Shown one piece after another: positions 34,050 through 41,937 of a stretch of 64,000 nt of DNA; positions within the stretch are counted from its first letter, which is position 1, and each line of letters starts with the position of its first letter. A model generated the notes under the pieces. It saw nothing but the letters and a program-made list of their open reading frames with translations. It did not search any database and had not been told where the DNA came from. The translations under genes and the position numbers were made by a program. This DNA is from JAGDMJ01 sp963809695 (GTDB taxonomy: Bacteria > Bacteroidota > Ignavibacteria > UBA10030 > UBA6906), in NCBI GenBank assembly GCA_963809695.1, contig CAWEKI010000006.1, positions 186,001-250,000 on the forward strand, in the 5' to 3' direction.

Positions 34050-37000
34050 TCAGTGGTTGGGGGTTGCGCTCTGTTCCTGTTCCAGCGCATCGAAGTATTT
34101 CCGAATGAGCTCTTCATAGTCGCGCGCGTAGCCCTGTTCCAGCGCTTTCAGCAGATCGCGCCGCAACCGGTTGCGCCCCTCCTGCGCGGAGAGATCGATC
34201 TGTCCCGGGCTGGGACTTGCCACGTTCTGCCCCGGCGACGACTGGCGACGCTTCTCATAGTCGCGCTCCCGTGCGGACCGCTGCGAGTCCAGAAGCCGTG
34301 AGAGGATGCGCTCCTGCTTTTGCAGCGTCTCGGGGTTCACGTCTCCCTGGGCAAGGTCCGTCTGCACTTCGCGCATCTCCTGGGCAACGCTGCCGAGATC
34401 GCCGAGCATCCGCTTCAGGTCGCCGCTGGCGGCCGCTTCCTTCGCAAGCTGTTCGAGCGATTTGCGAACCATCCCCTGCTCCCCGGCAAGGCGTGCCATT
34501 TCCGAGGCCTGCTGCTGCGTCATGGTTCCAAGATTTTGTGTCCCTTGGTTGATGCCTTGCTGTTGGCCGGAGAGCTGCTGGAGCCGCTGCATGAAACCCG
34601 CCATCCCCATCCCCTGCCCTCCCCCTTGCATCATTCCCTCCATCGCACTCTGCACAAGCCGCGCCGTTTCGTTCAACGATCCCATGGCACCTCCCTGCTG
34701 CTGTCCGGCCGCTGCCCCGTTGCGCTCTTGAAGCGACTTCATGGCTTCGCTCATGTTCCGCATGGCATCGCCGATCGACTTCCCCATCTCGGGCGTCACG
34801 CCGAACGTCTTCTGCGACAGCCCCGAGAGCCGCTCCGTAACGGTGTTGAGATCCCGCAGAACATCCATCTGCTCCTCGGCATTCTTCCTGAACTGCGGCG
34901 AGTTCGCGTCAAGGGTGCGAGACTCGTTCTTCAGCGCCTCCTGCCGTCGCGAAAGCTCAAGCAGGTCCTGCGTCGTTCGGCGCATTTCGTTCACGATCTG
35001 CCGCTGCTGGTTCTGCTGCATCGCCTGCTTCATATCCTGAAGCTGCTTGCTGAGCTGCCCCATCTTTTGCATGGCTTGTTGCTGGTTCTGCATCGCCTGC
35101 TGGCTTTGTTGCTGCTGAAGTTGCTGCGCGATCTGACCGAGCTGCTGTTCCAGGCCGCTCTTCTGGAGCTCGTCGTTCACCCTCTCCATCTCGGACAAAG
35201 GCATCTCGCCCGGGAACTCTTCCATCTTCTTTTGCAGCTCCTCCAGCTCCTTTTGCATCTGTGCCATCTGCTCCTGCAAATCCTTCTGTTCCTTTGCGAG
35301 CTCCTCCGCGGTTTTGCGATCCTGCGGGCTCATCTTTTCCGTCCGGCCCTGCAGGTCCTCTTGCTGCTTCCGAAGCTCTTCAGCGCGCCTTACCGCCTCG
35401 TCCACCTTCTGCTCGATCTGGATGCGCTTCAGCAGGTTCATCGTCCGCTCGATGCTCTTGCGGAAGTTCTCCTCGGAGAAGCTGAACTGCTGCATTGCCT
35501 GTTTCAGCGCTTCCGGGTTCACCTGCTGCATCGACTGCTGAAGTTTCTTCATCGCCTCGGCGAATTCCGGCGAGTTCATTTCCTGCATCAATTGCTGCAA
35601 TTCCTGATACTTCTCCAGCGTTTCGGGAGAGAGAACCTGATTTTTCTGCATCTGCTCGACCATCTTGTCCACCGTCTGCTTTACCTCATTCATCTTCTGC
35701 TGCATCTCGGTGTACTTTTTGACGAGCTCTTCCGCTTTCTTCTGGTCCTGCCAGTCCATTTTCTGGCGGTTCTTGTTCAAATCCCGCTTGAGGTCCTCGA
35801 GATCTTTCTTCGACCGCTCGGCATCCTTCATCACGTCCTTCATCGTCTCGAGGCTCATGTCGTGCCCTTTGTCCACGTCGGCAAAGACCTCGTCCAGCGA
35901 CGGGAGGCGGAGCGAGAAGATCTCGCTCAGGGCCGACTTCGGGCCGGAGATGTTATCGTTGTCGAACACTTCGACATAGTAGCTAAGCACATCTTCGGGC
36001 GCCAGATGCAGCCCGTCCAGGACCCAGGTGTATGCCACGCTCCCCTCGGTGCCGATACCCGGGGAAAGAGGAATGGGAACGTACGAAAACTCCGCCGCCG
36101 GTTTCTCGTAGCGCGATTGCACGAGCTTGTACGCAAGGCGCAGCTTGCTGAAGCCGTAATCATCCGAGATCTTGACCAGGAGAGGAAGCGTCGAACTTTC
36201 CGTGATATCGAGATTCATCCCGGGCATCAGGATAGAGGCTGTCGGATAGGCATCGGGAACCGTGCGCAATGTATACTCGATCGGCTCGGCGTTCTTGACG
36301 CCTTCTCTGTCTTTCAAAAGAAGGTGATAGGTCCGGTCTTTCATCAACACGCTCGTTGCGGAGGCTTTCGATGCACTCACCGTCATCGGGAGGCGCACGC
36401 TGTCGCTGAACACCAGTGTCGCTTCTGCCAGATCCTTGTTCGCTTCCACCGAGAAGGTGATTCTGGTCCCCTTCAGTGCGGTCACATCCCCCGCATTATC
36501 TTCCAGCTCCCTGCCCGGAAGCCTGGTGTACGACGGGAAGGCCAGGGTGAGACGGAGAAGGCGCACCACCGGCCTGTCCGTAACGGTCAGCACATACTCG
36601 TCCGTGCTGACGCCGCCGGATCTCGCCGCATAATGGGTCGTGCTCTTGAGCGCGGTGAATTCATATCGGAATTCTCCCGGGACGGACGGCTCGAGCGCGT
36701 GCTCGTCATTCGTGGTCTGCCCTTCCGGCCTGCTGGTGAGAATGACCCGTTTCTGCGGTTCTCCGTCGACCCGGACGATCACCGTCACGCTTTCCCCTTT
36801 CACAACATCCCTGTTGCCGGGCAGCACGATAAGCCGGAATGGGGACGGTGCGGCGAAAGCCTGGCTGTAGTTCCACAGCCGGTACGCAGAACCGAAGAAA
36901 GGGGTCGGAAAGAGAACGAAGAGAAGAACGGCAACTCCCGCCGCGATGCCGAGGAACTTGCTCATATGGCGCGATCCGGCGTAGTCCACAATGGACGTGA

Positions 37001-37538
37001 AATCTAGGGGGCCCGCATCGCGCTGAAGATCCTCGAAGGATGCATCGATCAGCTCGACCGAATAGAGCGGCATGCCGGCTCCGTCCCGCCACAGGTGGGA
37101 CGATAGTCTCGGTTCCGTGGCGCTTTCGGCGCCACGAGAATCTCGCGGCGCCAAAGGCGCCGCCGATGCGCGCTCACGGTAGAGCTGCAGAATGTTGACG
37201 AGCCGGTCCTTGATTGAAGGGAACGCACGGCCAACCTTGGCCGCCGTGCCTTCATCAGTCTCCGGCGGGAGAACTCCGGCAAGCCTCAGTAGCGGCACCC
37301 CGGCTCGCCAGAAGAAAAGCCCTGCCGTGGCAAGCACGACCGCCCAAAAAAGCACTGTCCGTCCCAGGGGAGGGAGATAGAAGAGTTCTTCCACGAGAAG
37401 GGCAAATAGCAGGCCTGCGACGAGGCAGAATGCCGCGAGCAGCACACCCTGGACGGCGCCGGCAATGTTCTCCTTCCGACGGACGGCCGCAAGGCGGGCG
37501 CTGATATTGCCGTATGTGGATTCCGTCTCGAATGCCAT
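34050..37538 (-). CDS. DUF4175-family membrane protein with long coiled coil
   Basis: 1162 aa. Two membrane helices at about residues 30-75 and a third near 195-215 precede a periplasmic beta-rich part (about 220-560, LIVLPGNRDVVKGESVTVIV). From about 570 onward there is an extreme Gln/Met/Glu/Lys-rich coiled coil (EMQQKMNEVKQTVDKMVEQM and many similar) to about residue 1100. This matches DUF4175 of Bacteroidota/Ignavibacteria, usually found with DUF4159. Residues 125-141 are encoded by a tripartite palindrome and look like an insertion. The DUF4159 gene ends 9 bp upstream and the M14 peptidase gene starts 12 bp downstream. Function unknown, probably cell-envelope integrity. Confidence 0.88.
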   Translation of the reverse strand: MAFETESTYGNISARLAAVRRKENIAGAVQGVLLAAFCLVAGLLFALLVEELFYLPPLGRTVLFWAVVLATAGLFFWRAGVPLLRLAGVLPPETDEGTAAKVGRAFPSIKDRLVNILQLYRERASAAPLAPRDSRGAESATEPRLSSHLWRDGAGMPLYSVELIDASFEDLQRDAGPLDFTSIVDYAGSRHMSKFLGIAAGVAVLLFVLFPTPFFGSAYRLWNYSQAFAAPSPFRLIVLPGNRDVVKGESVTVIVRVDGEPQKRVILTSRPEGQTTNDEHALEPSVPGEFRYEFTALKSTTHYAARSGGVSTDEYVLTVTDRPVVRLLRLTLAFPSYTRLPGRELEDNAGDVTALKGTRITFSVEANKDLAEATLVFSDSVRLPMTVSASKASATSVLMKDRTYHLLLKDREGVKNAEPIEYTLRTVPDAYPTASILMPGMNLDITESSTLPLLVKISDDYGFSKLRLAYKLVQSRYEKPAAEFSYVPIPLSPGIGTEGSVAYTWVLDGLHLAPEDVLSYYVEVFDNDNISGPKSALSEIFSLRLPSLDEVFADVDKGHDMSLETMKDVMKDAERSKKDLEDLKRDLNKNRQKMDWQDQKKAEELVKKYTEMQQKMNEVKQTVDKMVEQMQKNQVLSPETLEKYQELQQLMQEMNSPEFAEAMKKLQQSMQQVNPEALKQAMQQFSFSEENFRKSIERTMNLLKRIQIEQKVDEAVRRAEELRKQQEDLQGRTEKMSPQDRKTAEELAKEQKDLQEQMAQMQKELEELQKKMEEFPGEMPLSEMERVNDELQKSGLEQQLGQIAQQLQQQQSQQAMQNQQQAMQKMGQLSKQLQDMKQAMQQNQQRQIVNEMRRTTQDLLELSRRQEALKNESRTLDANSPQFRKNAEEQMDVLRDLNTVTERLSGLSQKTFGVTPEMGKSIGDAMRNMSEAMKSLQERNGAAAGQQQGGAMGSLNETARLVQSAMEGMMQGGGQGMGMAGFMQRLQQLSGQQQGINQGTQNLGTMTQQQASEMARLAGEQGMVRKSLEQLAKEAAASGDLKRMLGDLGSVAQEMREVQTDLAQGDVNPETLQKQERILSRLLDSQRSARERDYEKRRQSSPGQNVASPSPGQIDLSAQEGRNRLRRDLLKALEQGYARDYEELIRKYFDALEQEQSATPNH
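37117..37163. repeat. Tripartite palindrome embedded in the DUF4175 coding region
   Basis: Three adjacent dyads fill 47 bp. GTGGCGC-5-GCGCCAC spans 37117-37135, GAGA-A-TCTC spans 37136-37144 and GCGGCGCC-AAA-GGCGCCGC spans 37145-37163. All arms are perfect. The element is in frame and adds an Ala/Ser/Arg-rich stretch (APLAPRDSRGAESA) near residue 130. It looks like a REP-type element translated within a gene. Confidence 0.65.
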
Positions 37539-37547
37539 GGAATAGCT

Positions 37548-38222
37548 CTAGTGGGTCAACGCCCACACAACAATGTCCGTCCCGAAGCGAAGGGCTTCCT
37601 GGCGTTTCGGCTCCGGATCGTTGTGGATTTCCGGATCTGCCCAGCCATCGCTCGGGTTCGTCTCATATGTATAATAGACGACCAGCCGTCCATTATGGAA
37701 CAATCCAAATCCCTGAGGGCGTTTCCCGTTATGCTCGTGTGTCTTCGGGGGACCGTCCGGGAAGTCAAACCGGCAATGGTAAAGACCGTAGCTAAAAGGA
37801 AGTTCCACCAGGTCCTGATCGGGGAACACCTTTTTTATCTCACGCCGGAAGGACTTGTCCATGCCGTAGTCATCGTCCGCATAGAGAAACCCTCCGTTCT
37901 CCAGGTAGGTGCGCAGCCGGTGCACTTCCGCCTCGCTGAACGAGATATTCCCATGCCCTGTAATATAGACAAAAGGATAGGAAAAGAAGTTCTCGCTCAT
38001 GATCTCGACGTACTCGTACCGGGGATTGACGTCGATGTTGGTGTTCTGGCGTACGAACTTGAGGAGGTTGACCTCCTCCGAAGGATCATTATACCAATCC
38101 CCTCCACCGGTGTACTTCAGCCGGGCAATGGTGAGCGCGCTGGACACCTGCGTCTGTTGTGCTTGTCCCGAACCGACGAGGAGGATGAAAAGAAGGGCAA
38201 TTCCCAGAATTCTACTCCGCAC
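37548..38222 (-). CDS. DUF4159-domain protein
   Basis: 224 aa with a signal peptide (ILGIALLFILLVGSGQAQ). The DUF4159 fold resembles a class I glutamine-amidotransferase-like domain: ALTIARLKYTGGGDWYNDPS, EIMSENFFSYPFVYITGHG, VHRLRTYLENGGFLYADDDYG and YHCRFDFPDGPPK. It is the first gene of a unit with DUF4175, the typical pairing. The usual MoxR ATPase and DUF58 genes of the larger locus are not in this window. Activity unknown; it is probably exported. Confidence 0.92.
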   Translation of the reverse strand: MRSRILGIALLFILLVGSGQAQQTQVSSALTIARLKYTGGGDWYNDPSEEVNLLKFVRQNTNIDVNPRYEYVEIMSENFFSYPFVYITGHGNISFSEAEVHRLRTYLENGGFLYADDDYGMDKSFRREIKKVFPDQDLVELPFSYGLYHCRFDFPDGPPKTHEHNGKRPQGFGLFHNGRLVVYYTYETNPSDGWADPEIHNDPEPKRQEALRFGTDIVVWALTH

Positions 38223-38310
38223 GGACCTTCCGACACTGGTTTTTCTTAGTTATATGTACTTCAAAATAGAAAACGCGGGTCCAAGATGCAACAACTTACC
38301 CCTCCCCATC

Positions 38311-38342
38311 CTCCCCTCTCTTTAAGAGCAAAGAGAGGGGAG
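38311..38342. repeat. Perfect 13-bp palindrome in the 38223-38437 intergenic region
   Basis: CTCCCCTCTCTTT (38311-38323) and AAAGAGAGGGGAG (38330-38342) around a 6-base loop, AAGAGC, with further C-rich/G-rich flanks. It lies between two divergent genes, so it does not terminate either, and no U-tract follows. It resembles purine/pyrimidine palindromic repeat elements rather than a terminator. Confidence 0.6.
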
Positions 38343-38437
38343 GGGTGAAACTCATTGATCGGTCACCGCTCCCATCCTTTGTGATAAGGAACATGCGCAC
38401 TTTTTCCAGCGTTCAAGTTTGAAACTGCATTCAAGCC

Positions 38438-39283
38438 ATGAACTCTCTTTCACCCCTTGAAGTGCTCTATGACATGAACCCGGGGCCGGACCTCCCTCTG
38501 CCCGCCACGCTGGCTGCTCTGTACGGCCACCTGGGATTCCCTTCACACTCCGGCAGACCGCATGTCATCAGCAATTTCGTCACCACGCTGGATGGCGTCG
38601 TGTCACTGGGCATCAAGGAGAAAACAGATGGGGACGAAATCAGCGGGTTCAACCAGCACGACAGCATGGTGATGGGGCTGCTTCGGGCAGTTTCGGATGC
38701 CGTGATCGTCGGGGCGGGATCCTTGAGGAAATCCTCACAGCACATCTGGACTGCCGAGCATGTCTATCCCTCTCTGTCGGAGGAGTACCGGCAGCTCCGG
38801 CGGGTCACAGGAATGGAGCAGGTTCCTTTGAATGTCTTCATTACCGGCAGCGGCAACATCGAGCCGGGCCTGCCGGTGTTTCATGCGGAAGGCGTCCCGG
38901 TCACCATCATTACCACGGCTCACGGGGCTGGAGAGATCCGGAAGAGGGGCCTGCCCGAGCGAATCCAAGTCATTGCGGCCAGCAGCGCTCCGTATCTGAC
39001 GGCGCGGGAGATTCTCGATGCTCTGTCCGGCGTGCTCCCCCACAGCAAAGTGGCCATGGTGGAAGGGGGACCGCACCTGATAGGCCACTTCTTCGCCGAA
39101 GGATATCTCGATGAGCTGTTCCTGACACTTGCGCCTCAGGTGGCCGGCCGGGACGGCCGCCTGGAACGACCCGGACTTGTTGCCGGCAAGGCCTTTTCCC
39201 CCGATGATTCTGTATGGGGAAAACTCCTTGGGCTCAGGCGCGCCGGGGAGCACCTGTTCCTGCGATACAGCTTCACCTCATAA
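38438..39283 (+). CDS. RibD C-terminal-domain (pyrimidine reductase-like) protein
   Basis: 281 aa. RibD-C/dihydrofolate-reductase fold: SNFVTTLDGVVSLG near residue 50, DAVIVGAGSLRKS near 90, NVFITGSGNI, KVAMVEGGPHLIGHFF near 210 and DELFLTLAPQVAGRD. These are the NADPH-binding and Gly-rich motifs of the 5-amino-6-(5-phosphoribosylamino)uracil reductase family. No deaminase half or other riboflavin genes are nearby, so it is likely a stand-alone reductase of unknown substrate. Its end overlaps the convergent YiiX-like gene by 6 bp. Confidence 0.88.
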   Translation: MNSLSPLEVLYDMNPGPDLPLPATLAALYGHLGFPSHSGRPHVISNFVTTLDGVVSLGIKEKTDGDEISGFNQHDSMVMGLLRAVSDAVIVGAGSLRKSSQHIWTAEHVYPSLSEEYRQLRRVTGMEQVPLNVFITGSGNIEPGLPVFHAEGVPVTIITTAHGAGEIRKRGLPERIQVIAASSAPYLTAREILDALSGVLPHSKVAMVEGGPHLIGHFFAEGYLDELFLTLAPQVAGRDGRLERPGLVAGKAFSPDDSVWGKLLGLRRAGEHLFLRYSFTS

Positions 39284-40765
39284 CATCTCGAGCGCGTTGC
39301 GCGCCATGCGCACCATTTCCCAGTAGGGAGGTTCATATCCCCGTTCGCGGCGGAACAGACGGGCACTATTGCGTACCGATGCAGCAGCCCTGGCATGTTT
39401 GGACACGAAAAACTCGTATTTCAACGCAGAGGTCGCGCTCATTCCCTCCGGAATCGGGCCGATAGCACCAAAGAGATTCAGTACGCTGCTATATCCCTTC
39501 GCAGCGCGCGCAACAGGAAGCATGTACCAGCTGTAGCCAAGCCGCTCACCTTGCTCGGCTCTTTCGAGCATCGCTTCAGTCACGGCGTTGTCGACATGGT
39601 CTTTGCGCAGGGTCTCCGGATCTCGCCACTCGGCAACAACGCGAAGCTGCGGGTCGTACTCCAGATCGGAGGGCTCCTGCGTCTCCCAGTGCCGCGCGCC
39701 GAAATCGGACAGCCAGGAACGAAGGCCGGGGGATGAAATGTGGGACATTCCCATCCAGAGCTCCACGCCAAACTGGCGGTACGGCGCCGAGGCCACTTCC
39801 GAGCAGAACAGGAATGTACTATCGGTACAGTCCATGGAGAAATCATAAGGGATATGCCTGCCGAGCGCACGCAGGAGCATTGCCGTTGCGGCGCGATGTG
39901 GAAGCAGTGGATCATGCTTCAGCGCGGGAAGATCGGACCGCAGGCGGAGCACAAGGACGCGGAGCTTGGCATCACCCAGGTACTGCTCCGCGGATGCCAC
40001 CGCTACCCCGCGCTCGATGTGTGCTTCGATGAGCGATAGCCGCCCCGACGCGGAATCCACATGCGCGAGCGCGATGTGAGAAAAGTTGCCGGGAAAATCA
40101 TTGCCACGCGCAATGAGCGCCGAGGTCGCCACGGCACCCCGGGACACAAGGATGTCGCCGCTGTGAATTCTCACACCGAGCAACTGTGCTGACGGAGCCG
40201 CGGAAGGCTCGTCCGTCTCCATCAGGAGCGACGGGGGACGCTGGTCCGCCGGAGCCTGGAGTATTACCTCTTCCACCGCGGTGCGTCCCCCGTAGAGAAG
40301 ACGATAAAGCGCCTCACGCGTTGTTCGCTCGTTGATATCCCACTGTTCCGACTGATGCTTGAGTGCTATGCGCATGCGCGAGGCAAGAGCCACGTAGGTC
40401 GTCACATACCGGGGAAATGCTGCTGCCAGCGGGGCGAGCGAGAAGAAGATATCCTCAACGCTGGAAAACTCTGGCGCGGTTGGCGGAAGGGATTTCGTCT
40501 CCACGCTCACGAGGAGGCTTTCGAGACTCCGGATGCGGCTTTGCAGCGATGGGCGAACGGCATCCTCTCCGGTACTCCGCGCCAGAGCGTAACTCGCTTC
40601 CAGTGAATCCCACCGCCCATCCTGATTCCAGAAAAACGCGCTCTTCATCTCCGAAGCCTTCACCGGGGAAATGGGCGACGGGCTTTCTGGAATGAGAAGG
40701 AGACCGTACAGAATGATGAGGAAGATAATCGCAGTGACGAACTTGTGACGCTTTTTGGCGATCAT
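39278..40765 (-). CDS. YiiX/YebB-like NlpC/P60-related cysteine hydrolase
   Basis: 495 aa with an N-terminal membrane anchor (residues 8-28, FVTAIIFLIILYGLLLIPES). Residues of about 205-380 show the permuted papain-like fold of the YiiX (peptidase C92) family. GDILVSRG is the first strand, the catalytic His is in NFSHIALAHV near 226 and the Cys is in TFLFCSEVA near 320. Members hydrolyse amide or ester bonds in peptidoglycan or lipids; the substrate here is unknown. The helical region 60-195 has no recognised motif. The RibD-C gene converges on its 3' end. Confidence 0.82.
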   Translation of the reverse strand: MIAKKRHKFVTAIIFLIILYGLLLIPESPSPISPVKASEMKSAFFWNQDGRWDSLEASYALARSTGEDAVRPSLQSRIRSLESLLVSVETKSLPPTAPEFSSVEDIFFSLAPLAAAFPRYVTTYVALASRMRIALKHQSEQWDINERTTREALYRLLYGGRTAVEEVILQAPADQRPPSLLMETDEPSAAPSAQLLGVRIHSGDILVSRGAVATSALIARGNDFPGNFSHIALAHVDSASGRLSLIEAHIERGVAVASAEQYLGDAKLRVLVLRLRSDLPALKHDPLLPHRAATAMLLRALGRHIPYDFSMDCTDSTFLFCSEVASAPYRQFGVELWMGMSHISSPGLRSWLSDFGARHWETQEPSDLEYDPQLRVVAEWRDPETLRKDHVDNAVTEAMLERAEQGERLGYSWYMLPVARAAKGYSSVLNLFGAIGPIPEGMSATSALKYEFFVSKHARAAASVRNSARLFRRERGYEPPYWEMVRMARNALEML

Positions 40766-40906
40766 TGCAGACCCATAAACGTGTTTTCTTCAGAAAAGGC
40801 TGCTTCGGCCAGGAGGACGGGTTGGCCTTTTCCTTTTTGATCATGAACTTGAGAGTCTACGATAACGCACAGAGCAATTCAGTGACACCCTTCTCTCCTG
40901 TATGGA

Positions 40907-41875
40907 TCAAAGAAGCCGGGACAACCAGTGCATGATATTCAATGCCAGTTGCTTATTGTCAATGCCCGGCACCTGCATGCCGAACCGCTCATCCCCTGAC
41001 ACTTGCGCGGTGAGCATTGCCGCCTCGCCAAGGACGACGACCCGTCCCTTGCCAAACGTCAGGGCAACTCCTTGCGAGCGTCCGGCGGCGGATACCGGTT
41101 CACTGAAGCGGGTCAGCGTATTCGTGAAGAACAGCATCTCCTTCCTCTGCCAGATGGAATCGGGAACAATGTCATAGGCTGATGCCGCAAGCTTCAGGAA
41201 CGGCTCGCTTCGTTCCGGTCCCAAAAGGGATTGTCCGGTGAATGTCATGACGCGGTTGACGCGCTCGCTTGAATCCCGCCCCCGGGTAATTGGATGGTCC
41301 AAGAGCAGTCCATTCTCCCGCGTGAAAAGCAGCTGAGACTTTCCATCAAGCTCGGATGACGTCGACGATGACGGATCACAATAGAGAGAATCGTTCGTAA
41401 AGCCCTTGCTCATGTCAACGCCAAAACGCTTGCTCAGAATCTCCGCCGCAGAGCCGATTGGATAGTGATCGGCAATAAGCAGGAGACCACCGCCATCTGC
41501 CACCCATTGCTTCACGGCATTGCATTCCTCCGTGGTAAAGGCAGGGTCGTACTTTTGTTCTTTCCCTTTTGGATTCGAGATGACAAGGATGCTGCAACCG
41601 TCCAAGACCTCATTCGTAAATTCCCTTCTGTTGGACACGACCGCATATCCGTCGCTACCCATGAGCTCGGCGAACGGTTCGTACGTGCCGCTGACGGTAT
41701 GTATGTTGTTATGGGCTTCGTCAAAAAGGACGTTGGGGTGGTCGGTCACAAAGGCGGGCCGATTCGCCCTGGCATGATAGTCCGGATCGGCTTCTTGTCC
41801 GCCGCCGCATGAGAGCAGCGCCAATGACAGCAGGAGAACCTGCCCCTGCTTGGGAAAATGCATCAAAGGCTTCAC
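40907..41875 (-). CDS. Lipoprotein with DUF4350-like/GATase-like fold
   Basis: 322 aa. GTG at 41875 has AAGGA 6 bases upstream; ATG at 41863 is an alternative. The lipoprotein signal ends in LALLSC. The mature part has VLFDEAHNNIHTVSGTYEPF, SILVISNPKG, CNAVKQWVADGGGLLLIADH near residue 135, and GVALTFGKGRVVVLGEAAM. This is the layout of DUF4350 and related amidotransferase-like domains without a catalytic Cys. It lies 62 bp downstream of the large glycosidase gene, which has a similar N-terminal domain, so the two may act together at the cell surface. Confidence 0.75.
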   Translation of the reverse strand: MKPLMHFPKQGQVLLLSLALLSCGGGQEADPDYHARANRPAFVTDHPNVLFDEAHNNIHTVSGTYEPFAELMGSDGYAVVSNRREFTNEVLDGCSILVISNPKGKEQKYDPAFTTEECNAVKQWVADGGGLLLIADHYPIGSAAEILSKRFGVDMSKGFTNDSLYCDPSSSTSSELDGKSQLLFTRENGLLLDHPITRGRDSSERVNRVMTFTGQSLLGPERSEPFLKLAASAYDIVPDSIWQRKEMLFFTNTLTRFSEPVSAAGRSQGVALTFGKGRVVVLGEAAMLTAQVSGDERFGMQVPGIDNKQLALNIMHWLSRLL

Positions 41876-41937
41876 TGTTTTTCCTTGCTGTTGAGATTGG
41901 CATTTATAGATTTGACATCTTCCTCGATCTTCAGGTT

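Noticed and set aside
34320..37007. 895-codon plus-strand open frame antisense to DUF4175
   Set aside because: It is a shadow of the coiled-coil codons (Leu/His/Arg-rich, no motifs), and the minus-strand protein is a clear family member.
40795..40855. GGCCA/TGGCC stem followed by T-runs (terminator-like)
   Set aside because: It is oriented for a plus-strand transcript, but both flanking genes are on the minus strand, and the stem is only 5 bp.
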